From assembly GCA_001970955.1 (NCBI GenBank), contig MPUH01000056.1:1-64000 (forward strand): a DNA stretch of 64,000 nucleotides, in the 5' to 3' direction. This document shows positions 29,402 to 39,588 of this stretch, one piece after another (the stretch's first letter is position 1; each line of letters begins with the position of its first letter). Source of the DNA: Stentor coeruleus (taxonomy: Eukaryota > Ciliophora > Heterotrichea > Heterotrichida > Stentoridae). The notes beneath the pieces were generated by a model. The model was given only the letters and a program-made list of their open reading frames with translations, made no database searches and had not been told where the DNA came from. A program made the translations under genes and the position numbers.

Positions 29402-32400
29402 AGTATATAGGTTTATTTATAAGTTTGAAAGGGCATTAATGGGTTGCCAAAAAAAAAATTAGGATATTTAAGTGGAATTTTAATAAAGGTTAAATTATTT
29501 TTATGATAAATTTCAGTCAATTGGTAAGAGTTTTAGAAAGAACATAAGGCTGAAATAAAATAATTTTGTAAGGTTTTTAGCTTAATAGATTAGGATATGA
29601 TTGTTGAAAATATATGAATAATAAATTTTGATGTTTTATTAAGAGAAATGCTAATAGAAGTCTTTTTATGATTGCTATAATATAAAAATTCAATTTATTT
29701 AAATGGAAATTTGAAGAATAAACACAAAAGGGTAAAAATAGGTATTGATAATAAGAATCTAATCTTTTAAGTCTAAATCTATTCTAGTTAACTTAAAAAA
29801 CCAATATACCATTTTGAAATTCTCATAAATATCTTACAATCTAATATCAAAAACCTCATAACTACCTAGAACCGTATAGTTTTTTTAATAATTATTCTCA
29901 TAAACAGTAATTGAAATTAAAATAATTTGTGAGTTTAGGATTTTATTATAAGGTTTTGGATATTGGTTTGAGAATATTTTTTATCTTATAATATCATTTC
30001 TTAATAGCACCCTCTTGCTAAATTTTCATCAACTGCCACAATGATAAAATCATAATTTCCTATCTAAACTTCCTCAAAAAGTTAATTCCCTATAAAAATT
30101 ATAAATTAATAAATCTCAATCATTTTCTACTTCATAATCATCATCATCATCATCTTCAATACTATTATGCTATATAAAATTAATCGAATACTTGTAAAAA
30201 ATACTAAAGTCAACCTTTCTAAATATTTCTTAGACCCTTGCCTAAAGTATTATCATTGAAGGGATGAATGAGGACTAATAAAAAGTTCTTAACTGCCTTG
30301 AAAAATATTTAAACTTGATTTTCTTCATCATCTTTTTTTCTTTTCTTCTGATTATAAAATATTACTATGAGTTTCTATTTATCATATAATATTTTCAACC
30401 TAGTTTATGCTTTTCATCGATTTCTATTTAATTTCCTGATATAATCATTTTACTTTTTTGAATAATTGGATAACTTTTTATCTTAATAAGCTTAGCTGTT
30501 GTAAAAATTGTTGTTATCTGTTGTAGAAGATAAGATTTTCAAAGATAATTAAAAGGGAAAGCTGATAGTATCAATCAAAAATCATCCTAAAAGATGCCTT
30601 CTAAAGACTTAAAATAAACATATCATGGAAATAAAAACAAATTATAATAATGTCAAACAAAAAAAATATCATAATAAAAAAGTCTATAATCTATCTGCTA
30701 ATAGGACTTTAAAAATTAAAGAAAAATTTACTACAAAGGATTAGCATAAGATAATTACCATAGTGATCATATTCAAATTGATTCTTGGTGAAGAATTGGG
30801 TATGACGAGCAGCTTTCTGATGATTATCTTTTTAAAAATATGCTTCATCTTTAATGGAACAAAAATGCAAAGATAATTGTTTGTTTTTTCTTCACCTATA
30901 ATTTTCTTAGATATTTTTATAGATATTTAGGGTTTTTATAGTTAGGATATTTTTTTATTTGCATTTTTATAGTTTTTATGTGTTTTTTGTATATTGGGAT
31001 TGCTTAATATTCAGCTTTGATTTTCTATTAATTTTTCTTATTATTTAGGAATATTTAGCGCCCAAAATTTAAATAAAAATTTCTGTATCTAACAAAAATT
31101 GATAATAAGAATGATTTAAATAAATCAAAAAATCATACAAATATAAATTATAATCAAAACCTTACATATATTAAATAAACATCTCATCTTTGAACTATAG
31201 GATTTTAAATCCTATAATAATAATAATCCTTTTTCAAAAAATTATTGATATTTATTCTGCTAATATGCTATAAAGTCTTATAAATCTGATATTTGGCTTT
31301 ATAATTTTCACAACTCTTACAAAAATTTATATTTTTATCAATATATCAAATATTATTTTCTCTTTTAGTATTAACAAAAAACCTTCTAATCTTGTCAATT
31401 TTTATATTAAATTAGATTTAAATAGTTCTAAAAACGATTAAGTCTATAATAAAAATTATAAATCTTTATCAAACAAAACACTTGGATTAAAAATAAACCC
31501 TATAAATATTATCATAAAATCTATCTAAAACTATCAAAAGTTTTTTTATCATATAAAAATTTCCAAATCCCAAAATTCAGAATTTTTCTTATCTTTTAAT
31601 CTACACACAATAACAAACTTTTAGTTTCCAAAGGGCAAAAAATCATATTCCTTTCATTTAAAACTAGACCTAGCCATAACCTAAATAAAAAAAGTTAAGT
31701 AAAATAAAATAACTAAGTTCCAATCTCTGACTTAAATATTATAAAGTTTTATCTTTAAAACATAAAAACCTTAAGTAAAATATTTGATTTTAAAATTTTG
31801 CCTATATCTCTTACCTCTATCTTATATAAATATTATTTATATAAAAGATTAAGTAGTATTAATAATAAATTCATAATCCTTCAAATATAATCCAAAATCT
31901 CAAACTTTAGTACGATAGCATCCAAAAATATATAATCTTATCAAAAATTCTAATACCAATATATATAAATATAATAAACTAATTTCATTAAGGTATTCAT
32001 TTTTTATACTAAAGATATACAAAATTTAAAAATTAAGAATAATAGAAACAGGCTAATTAGCCTTAGTCCTGCTTTAAATATTGAATATATTATCAAGTCA
32101 AGTTTTAGAAACTCATATAGTAACTTTTTTTACCCAAAATAAAAGGAAATTATTATATTTAGGTTTATAACACATCTTAAATTCGGACAATATGGCGATT
32201 GTATATACTGAAGAATTAAAGTCCTCTTTAAAGCTCTAAATATTTAAGTTTAGCTTAAGTGTGAAAGACTTCATATTATGTAAATTTGACCATGAATAAA
32301 TATTCGAATACGTATTCAATATGTTAGGAAAAAATATGAAATTTTTAATAGTTTAGTTAACTCAGTTCATGTACTACAAAAATAACTAAGGTTCTTAAAA

Positions 32401-32646
32401 CTATTATACTATCTTTCTTCCTCAGCAGTCTATTTTCCTTCCTATCATATCTTTTTACTAATAAAATATTTCCTATCATAATCTCCACAAAAAGCTCATC
32501 TACTGCTTATAACATATATTAAACCTTATCATTCTTTAAAAACTTCAAAAATCTTTTTCTTAATCATTATAAAACCATCTAAAACCAAACTTTATCTATC
32601 ATATAAACCTTTCTTTCCATTCTTCTAATTAACCTTATCTCTTAAT
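29402..32646. other. Gene desert west of the Myb gene
   Basis: 3.2 kb without an intact gene. Very AT-rich. Contains a CAT triplet run (about 30130-30150) and a decayed coding patch at 30745-30860. Base skew changes sign several times; 31.1-32.0 kb is C/A-rich on the + strand without a gene. Confidence 0.6.
30745..30860 (-). pseudogene. Coding relic in the desert
   Basis: The minus strand reads IKDEAYF, one TAA, then KDNHQKAARHTQFFTKN, QFEYDHYGNY before losing coding character. The amino-acid usage is unlike random AT-rich translation, and no 15-16 nt intron spans the stop. Family not recognised. Probably a fragment of a dead gene. Confidence 0.4.
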
Positions 32647-33483
32647 TTAATTAGGCATGCAAGCCTGAGAAAATGTAGGCGAATAGTTCTGGAGATTAGC
32701 TATCGAATAATTCATGCCACTCCTTGGACTAACGCTATCTTTGATTTCATGTTTCATCATATTGGTCTTCTTCTTGGCAATAACCCTGTCAATTCCAACA
32801 GAAAGGTCGTCCATTGTTGTAAGGTCCTGTTTAATCTTGTTTATTAACGATTTTATTCTGTTTTTCACAGCACTTTCGGTTCTATTGCTTATGCATTTTG
32901 AAATCACACTCCATTTGTTTCCATGGATTTTATAGTTTTCTAATGCTGTTATATCTTCCTCTTCACACCAAGGGCCTCTATTCACTTCAGGGTTCAAATA
33001 ATTGTTCCACCTTTCTTTACATTGTTTACCTGTTCTGATTTTCAATCCTTTATGAACATCTTTATTAAGGATGTTGGCTATTTGACCCCACTTTTCAAGA
33101 CCTTTTTTGAGGACACATTTAAGAAGGTCATCTTCGGCTTGAGACCAGATGCCAGGTCTTAAAGTCCCACTTCGATTAATTTCATTTACTTTTATCATGA
33201 CTTGTTCTGGAGTTTGTTCGAAATTTTTCGCTATTATTTCAAAGTCCTTTAGACTTAAATCTTCAATATTCCGATTGTTGGTTTGACAGAACCTTGTTGT
33301 TAGGTTAAAAACTTCTTCGACTTGGTTTTTTTTCCATGTTCGGTGATATTTTTTAGATGTGACTGGCATTTTTCCTAAGGAAGGCTGCTCTATGGTCACT
33401 GAAGGCCACGTTTGCGGATAAACTTGCTGAATGTACGGGTTTACGCCTGAGAACATATAGGCAAATACTTGACTTGGGTCCAT
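32647..33483 (-). CDS. R2R3 Myb DNA-binding protein
   Basis: 278 residues. Two Myb repeats: R2 about residues 112-167 (PGIWSQAEDDLLKCVLKKG, WGQIANIL, GKQCKERWNNYLNP) and R3 about 168-220 (RGPWCEEEDITALENYKIHG, NKWSVISKCISNRTESAVKN). The tryptophan spacing is intact. An N-terminal Pro/Gln-rich part and a basic C-tail flank them. It should bind DNA sequence-specifically as a transcription factor or Cdc5-like factor, but the short C-part favours a transcription factor. It stands alone between two deserts of more than 3 kb. Start chosen at the only upstream ATG after adjacent TAA codons. Confidence 0.9.
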   Translation of the reverse strand: MDPSQVFAYMFSGVNPYIQQVYPQTWPSVTIEQPSLGKMPVTSKKYHRTWKKNQVEEVFNLTTRFCQTNNRNIEDLSLKDFEIIAKNFEQTPEQVMIKVNEINRSGTLRPGIWSQAEDDLLKCVLKKGLEKWGQIANILNKDVHKGLKIRTGKQCKERWNNYLNPEVNRGPWCEEEDITALENYKIHGNKWSVISKCISNRTESAVKNRIKSLINKIKQDLTTMDDLSVGIDRVIAKKKTNMMKHEIKDSVSPRSGMNYSIANLQNYSPTFSQACMPN

Positions 33484-36400
33484 AATTTATTACCACATAT
33501 TGCCGTTTGAATTAATTCCACGAGAAGCCAAAAAATTCTAAATATGGGAGAACATTTAATCCCTTTAGTAGCCTTGATAGGTTAAGGTTAATCCCTCTGA
33601 CGATGATTAGACGTGATTTCTACTCATCTCACTTTGCCAAATATAATAATATGCAACAATACTTGGTTTCTTAATCATATATTTTATACCCATTATTTAT
33701 CCAGCTTGCTGAAAAGTGAATTCCAAATCTCATATAAAAATTTTCTTTTCATAAACTATGATTATGCATCCCCTATTTCTTAAGAAAATCAACTTTCCTA
33801 TCTTAAACTTAGTATTTTTGATCATCTTTCTTTATCTAGTCAACTATATGTGCTGTATATGATTTAAATATAAAAACCCAAGGCAACTTTTTAATGCAAA
33901 GCTTTTGTTTAATTTTCAGATTATGAAAATCCTCTAATTGCGAAATTAGAATAACTTATAAATATACTTAATAAATAAAGACCTTCATAAGAAGATTATG
34001 TATAGTTTTTTAAAGGATTTACAAGTTTATAGAATATGAATAATAGAATAAGGGTTTAGAAAGCTAGTAAGAATTATAGAGAATGTATTTAAAAGGTATT
34101 TCGTCATTTTCTTGATATTTTTTATCACAGTGAGATATAGTTTAGATAAATGTATAATTTTTTACCTCGTCGCCTTAAAAGTGTTTTTCTAAGGATTTTC
34201 ATATGTAAAATTATGTACCTAAATTCTAAATCTCTTAGTGTTCCTTAGTTTATTCATAAAGCACTTAATCTATGAATAGTATACAAATTCATACCAAAAA
34301 GTCTAAACTTAATGCTTTTTTTGGCCTTTACTGTATGTTTAAGATAAAAGATTTTTATTAGAAGATTAAGCTTTGTGATATCAAGCTTGGCTAAAGAGAA
34401 TTTTTAAATTTTAACTTTCGATGGCTAAGAGGGAACTAAATTCTCTTTAAAAGATAACTATAACATATAATTATTTAATAGATAATACCTTTTTGATAGC
34501 TAGGTACAAATATGGCTGATAGTGGGAAATCTTTTTTTTACAAGAAACTTGGCTTAGGCTGGTGGGTTTATAATGTTTTTATTATTTAAGTTATTGTTTA
34601 GAATTTACTTATATTTTTATATAGCGGGATGATGATGTTTCTGTTTTGTTGGTTTATTAAAAATTATTGAAATTGCTGAAAGTCTTTTAGCGATTCTTTT
34701 AACATAGTCCTGTAATAGGAAATCTCTTTCCTTAGAGAAATTTATAAGATCGATAATTCTCTTAAAGTCTTGCAATCCTTAGGCAGCTGGTTTAGTCTTT
34801 TTATCTATGTGTTTTATTCTACCTCGTTTATCAGATTTACAACTTGACTTTAGGTGAATAAATTGTGATGCCTTCTATGATAAATGCTATCAGTTAAATA
34901 GATGAAGACGAACTAAAAAAAATCCCCAGAGAAATTGTAAATATTGGTGTTGAAACAACAATTTATTGAATTCAAAGCTACCAATATCATTCATATGAGT
35001 TTTTGATATAAAATAAGGCTTTTCTAAATAGAATTGTCATCAGAGTTAGCTTTTAAAGATTGAATTCATATTGAAATTATTAAGCATAATAAAAAATTGC
35101 ATATTAAATGAGTAGAGTTTTTTTTTTGGGTTTGATAAAGAATTATTAATATATAAGAGAAGATTCTTGGGAAATAATATGTTTTGGTTAAGCTATATGA
35201 AACAACAAATATATACTAAAATATATTTTAATATTAAGATAATATCATAATCTAATACCAAATTATATATAAAAGGTGAAGTTTAAATTAAGGATCATAT
35301 AAAAAGTGTTTTATGATAAGATTTTAAAATAAATATTTACAAATTTTGGATTTCAGAGATTTTTAATGTTGTTTTTGAATTTGTGAGAATGTTAAGGAAA
35401 GTTAGATATATTAAATTTATTGATAGATTTATAAAACTTTGATTAATTTTGGATAAAATCAAGATATTTATAGGAGAAGATATGAAAATAAGCATTAGAA
35501 TTAGTATATTTCTTGATACTAAATACAAAATTATGTTTTTTTTTTAATATAACCTATACTTAAATATAAACAATACAAATTTGTAGTCTTTTTACATAGG
35601 AAAGCATATGCTGAATTATTAATTATATATGCCAAAACATTAGGATTATATAAAGATTAAATCAAGCATAAAGGCTTAGAAATATTAGATATGCATATAT
35701 TTATTTTTGTCATAAAAGGTTTAGATGATATATTTGATCTAGTATTCTAATTATATCATGTTTTTTATATATAGAATTCAAGGCTTTAAGTGTCTTATAA
35801 TCCTATTAATACATTAATTTGTATGCAGATAATAATATTTTTTTTCACTCTCTAAGTCATAAGGTTACTTAGAAAAATAATCAGTACATTGATAATTGAC
35901 TAAGTTAAATCTTTATAATATAATAACTACTTTGCTTTTACAATAATTTCTTAATTAGAAATTATGATACCCTAGTATCTGGAGTATTAATATTATCACA
36001 AAGTTATCAGCTTAAGTTTGCCTTTAATTTATCCAGTGAAGGAAAGGCTTACCCTATTTTGATTTATAAAATTCAGAGATTGTAAAGAGCATAACTATGA
36101 TTTTAGAGTAGAAATTACTGATTACTTGATATAAAACCTAACAAATACTATATCCTATTTTTTTTATTTACAATATCTTCCATCATTATTAGAAAGTTGA
36201 TTTAGTATGATTTATGATATAGTAGGATACATAAAAATTTGCAAATGGTTTTAAAAGAATTAAACTACAGTCAAAGGGTTTGGATTATGATTAAAATTTA
36301 TGAAGTTGGATGTTAATTTTTTTATAAGCACTTCGATGATTATATATTTTGGTTATAGTTAAGATACCTTACTGGGTGTTAGGGTGTAAGTTTCCTTATC

Positions 36401-36779
36401 ACAAACTGTATATCATAACAAAGAAGTAAATCTACCTAAAAACTGCAGGACTAATTTCTTCTCAAAAATATTTAAATCCTAAACAATAATTTCACATAAA
36501 ACCACAAAACAATAATAAATCTAACATCATCACACACTTAGTAATCCTCGAAATCCTCATCTTCAACTTTTCTTCCAAAAGTAGCAATTTACCCACATAC
36601 CCAAAAAAAAAACCTAATTCTTTATTCATATCCACATAATCCTCATAATAAAACCTTTTCAAACCCATCCCAACCTACTATTCAAGCATCTTCGTCAAAC
36701 TAACCATAAAAATCTTACACTAAAACTCAAACGAATTCCTATCTAAAATGGAAGTATTTAAAAATAAGAATATATTTAA
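33484..36779. other. Gene desert east of the Myb gene
   Basis: 3.3 kb without an intact gene. 33.49-33.66 kb is less AT-rich than its surroundings. A weakly coding patch lies at about 34.8-35.0 kb (+). A telomere-like 14-mer sits in a small hairpin at 36368-36390. From 36.4 kb to the NEK gene the + strand is strongly C/A-rich, as upstream of other genes. Confidence 0.6.
36368..36390 (-). promoter_or_regulatory. Telomere-repeat 14-mer in a hairpin
   Basis: On the minus strand ACACCCTAACACCC (36374-36387). CTTAC and GTAAG on the + strand (36368-36372, 36386-36390) pair perfectly, leaving a 13-nt loop made of telomere repeat. About 390 nt before the NEK start and in the opposite direction to it. 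Confidence 0.4.
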
Positions 36780-38141
36780 ATGGAAAAATACCGCAAAGTC
36801 AAAGTTGTTGGCAAAGGGAGTTTTGGTCATGCCGTGCTGGTTCAAAACATCAGCGACAAAAAACTTTACATCATGAAAATTATCGATGTCTCTAGGATGG
36901 AAAGGAAGCAAAAAGAAGAAGCATTAAACGAAGTCCATGTCCTAAAAGCTATGCGGCATCCTTATATTGTAACTTACAGAGAGAGTTTTATGGACAAAAG
37001 ATGTCTCTGTATAGTAATGGATTACGCAGATGGTGGTGATATGTATTCAAAAATAGCTAAGCAGAAAAATAATGGTAAAGGTTTTGCTGAAAATTTAATC
37101 TTAGACTGGTTCGTTCAGATATGTTTAGCAATTAAACATATGCATGATAGGAAGATTTTACATAGAGATTTGAAGACTCAGAATGTATTTTTAACATCAA
37201 AAGGTGAAGTTAAGATTGGAGATTTTGGTATATCTAGGGTATTACAACATACTTATGATTGTGCTCAGACTGCGATTGGTACACCTTATTATTTATCTCC
37301 AGAGATATGTCAAGAAAAACCTTATAATCAAAAGTCAGATATTTGGAGTCTTGGATGTGTTTTGTATGAAATGGTAACTTTAAGACATGCTTTTGATGCT
37401 AGTTCAATGAAAGGACTTGTAGTTAAAATCCTCCGTGGGACTTATCCGCCAATACCTAGTTGTTATTCTCAAAATCTTAAAGACTTAATCGATGAAATGC
37501 TACAAAAAGATGCTCATAAACGTCCTTCTGTTAAAAAAATCCTTGAAAAAGAATTCTTAGCATCTAGGATTTCTCAGTTACTCTCACAAACTGTTGCAAA
37601 ACATGAGTTTGGAAGCTCGTTCTTATCAAAACCAGTCCTTGAACCAAGAAAAGAAGAACTTAAAGATGATAATATTATAAGGGAAAATGAAAGGAGACCA
37701 AGTTCATCAGGAGACAGACTTAAAAGAAAAAGTATTGAAAACGAAGAAATAAAAGTTCAAAGCAAAGAAGAAAGATTAGAATATGAAGAAATTGTAAATT
37801 CTATAAAACAATGTATTGAAGGGAATAAAAATGAAGCTGATGAATCTTTTGAAGAAGATGAGAAACAAAGGGTTAAAGCAAATTTTCTAACACCTGAAGG
37901 TGTCCCATTGCCTGGGGTTAGTGAAAGTGATTCAGCATTTTGTAGAATCGAATCTTTAAGGTGTTATTTAGAAAATCAGTTAGGAATGGATATGTTTTTA
38001 CAGGCATATTCACTATTATCGGATCCAGGGGAAAATGATGAAGATAGTCAGCAGTTGCATGTTGTTGTGGGGAATAGGAATTTGAAGTTTATACCTTTGA
38101 TTTATCAGTTGATTGTATGTGAAGATTCATATTATAGGTAA
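36780..38141 (+). CDS. NEK family protein kinase
   Basis: 453 residues. Kinase domain 4-260: glycine loop GKGSFG (11-16), Lys33 in YIMKII, catalytic HRDLKTQN, DFG in IGDFGISR, GTPYYLSPE, and QKSDIWSLGCVLYEM. The LKTQN and GTPYYLSPE wording is that of NIMA-related kinases. A basic, charged linker with predicted coiled coil follows, and residues about 395-425 (IESLRCYLENQLGMDMFLQA) match the small C-terminal module of NEK1/NEK5-like proteins. NEKs control cilium length and basal bodies; ciliates have many. All catalytic residues intact. Confidence 0.93.
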   Translation: MEKYRKVKVVGKGSFGHAVLVQNISDKKLYIMKIIDVSRMERKQKEEALNEVHVLKAMRHPYIVTYRESFMDKRCLCIVMDYADGGDMYSKIAKQKNNGKGFAENLILDWFVQICLAIKHMHDRKILHRDLKTQNVFLTSKGEVKIGDFGISRVLQHTYDCAQTAIGTPYYLSPEICQEKPYNQKSDIWSLGCVLYEMVTLRHAFDASSMKGLVVKILRGTYPPIPSCYSQNLKDLIDEMLQKDAHKRPSVKKILEKEFLASRISQLLSQTVAKHEFGSSFLSKPVLEPRKEELKDDNIIRENERRPSSSGDRLKRKSIENEEIKVQSKEERLEYEEIVNSIKQCIEGNKNEADESFEEDEKQRVKANFLTPEGVPLPGVSESDSAFCRIESLRCYLENQLGMDMFLQAYSLLSDPGENDEDSQQLHVVVGNRNLKFIPLIYQLIVCEDSYYR

Positions 38142-38351
38142 TCTAATTATCGAATTTAGTTAAAAATTATAGTTTTTGATTATGTTTATATGTGTAGTTT
38201 ATATTGATAAAAGATAAGGATTTTCTTATATAAATATGTCTTTTGATATTTAAGAGTTTATATATGAATATCATTTAATAATCTTATTTATAACAGTAAT
38301 CCTTATACAAATGCTAACATAACGGTATAAGATCTTTAAAACTCTAAGTTA

Positions 38352-38585
38352 CTATAATAAGAGTTTAAGTTGCAAAATGATTTCCTCTTTCTTTTCAATT
38401 GCATCTTTGAGTTCTTCTATCATCGCAGCTTCGTTTCCTCGAGAGTCATCAGGCTTGTAAATTCTTTTTGTAACAAGTTCGTCTAAGCAATTTCTTAGCT
38501 TTTTTACTTCATCTTCCATTCTTTTTATAGATGATCTTGTTGCTGGTAAGCCACGATAATTTCTTATTTCTCTATGTCTGTTCAT
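38352..38585 (-). CDS. Small coiled-coil protein, unknown
   Basis: 77 residues, almost wholly helical and charged (MEDEVKKLRNCLDELVTKR; MIEELKDAIEKKEEIILQLK). Starts after TATATAAATAATATG. 50 nt downstream of the gene at 38636 on the same strand. No family recognised, but the heptad pattern and start context suggest a true gene. Confidence 0.55.
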   Translation of the reverse strand: MNRHREIRNYRGLPATRSSIKRMEDEVKKLRNCLDELVTKRIYKPDDSRGNEAAMIEELKDAIEKKEEIILQLKLLL

Positions 38586-38635
38586 ATTATTTATATATAT
38601 GCAATAAAGATATAATTTTCATAAATGTTTATTGA

Positions 38636-39469
38636 CTAACTAATTAAATCCATGTATTTTGTTTTGAGCTTTTGCAAATCCTTGTCTGGAAAAGTTTTCG
38701 ACAGAACAAGGGCAATTTTTTTGTTATATTTTCTCTCAAGCTCTGTAAGACTTTCTTTAAAGTCCTTGCTGATTTTACGGAAATTCATAATGGTCTGTCT
38801 TATAATATAGTTTGAATTACCAGGATCGATTTTAAAACCGTGTTTCGCAAAAATTTTTCCTTTAGAAGAATTTTCTTCGGCTATTAATGTGTCACTTAGT
38901 TCCCATTCATCCTCTTCATAATCATATTCTTTCATTAGCTCAATTTTTTTATGAGCCAAATACAAATCACAAATATAACAATCAGCGATAACTTTTATAC
39001 CATATGCACTTGTAAGCTCATAAGGAATCAAAGAGTTTTCATTTATAGCAATTCCTCTGCAAGCGCTATCCAACATATTTTGCATTTTTTCAGCAAAAAC
39101 CATCACATCAGTATCTAAAGCAAAATCTTCCTTTAAAGCTTTTTTAAAATCGTTTTCAGTAACAAAATTCTTAGAATAAATCTCTTCTTCTAAATTTCTA
39201 ATATCACTAGCAAAAGAGTAATCCCTGAAAAGCATATCTTTTAATTGAACAGGAGTTGGGGTTTTTATTGAGTTTTCTTTGATTTTATCCGCTGTGTAAG
39301 CAATTTTATTGAAAATTTCTTGGCTTCGTTCTAATAGTTCTTTAAGAATTTGGATAGTTTGATCTTTTTTTAAGGATTGGCATAAACCTTGTGGTATTTC
39401 TTCGCTCAAATAATACAATATTACAGCACTAATCCCTAAACCTGCAGCTGCTACAACATATCTATTCAT
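38636..39469 (-). CDS. Signal-anchored protein, unknown
   Basis: 277 residues from ATG 39469 (an ATG 12 nt upstream is less likely because TTATAATG directly precedes the chosen one). One N-terminal membrane helix (RYVVAAAGLGISAVILYYL), then a soluble helical body with acidic patch YDYEEDEWEL. No catalytic motif recognised. The topology resembles outer-mitochondrial or peroxisomal N-anchored proteins. Divergent from ZNF598 with 119 nt between. Confidence 0.6.
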   Translation of the reverse strand: MNRYVVAAAGLGISAVILYYLSEEIPQGLCQSLKKDQTIQILKELLERSQEIFNKIAYTADKIKENSIKTPTPVQLKDMLFRDYSFASDIRNLEEEIYSKNFVTENDFKKALKEDFALDTDVMVFAEKMQNMLDSACRGIAINENSLIPYELTSAYGIKVIADCYICDLYLAHKKIELMKEYDYEEDEWELSDTLIAEENSSKGKIFAKHGFKIDPGNSNYIIRQTIMNFRKISKDFKESLTELERKYNKKIALVLSKTFPDKDLQKLKTKYMDLIS

Positions 39470-39588
39470 TATAACATACATTATTAATCAATTACAATAA
39501 TTCAAATAAAAATCCTCCATCATCCACACAATAAATTTTTTATCATCTCCTCAAATGGCTTAATTCCATAAAAATCGATTAATAAAAT

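Noticed and set aside
33490-33530. In-frame extension upstream of the Myb ATG
   Set aside because: Several stops in a row directly precede the ATG and no tiny intron removes them.
33590-33720. C/D-box snoRNA-like words upstream of the Myb gene
   Set aside because: CTGA and GATGATT words occur but box C is not canonical and no terminal stem pairs.
36240-36430. Telomerase RNA at the 36374 copy of the 14-mer (minus strand)
   Set aside because: The 5-bp arms directly flanking the motif would sequester the template, and I found no pseudoknot or helix I arrangement as orderly as at 53.8 kb.
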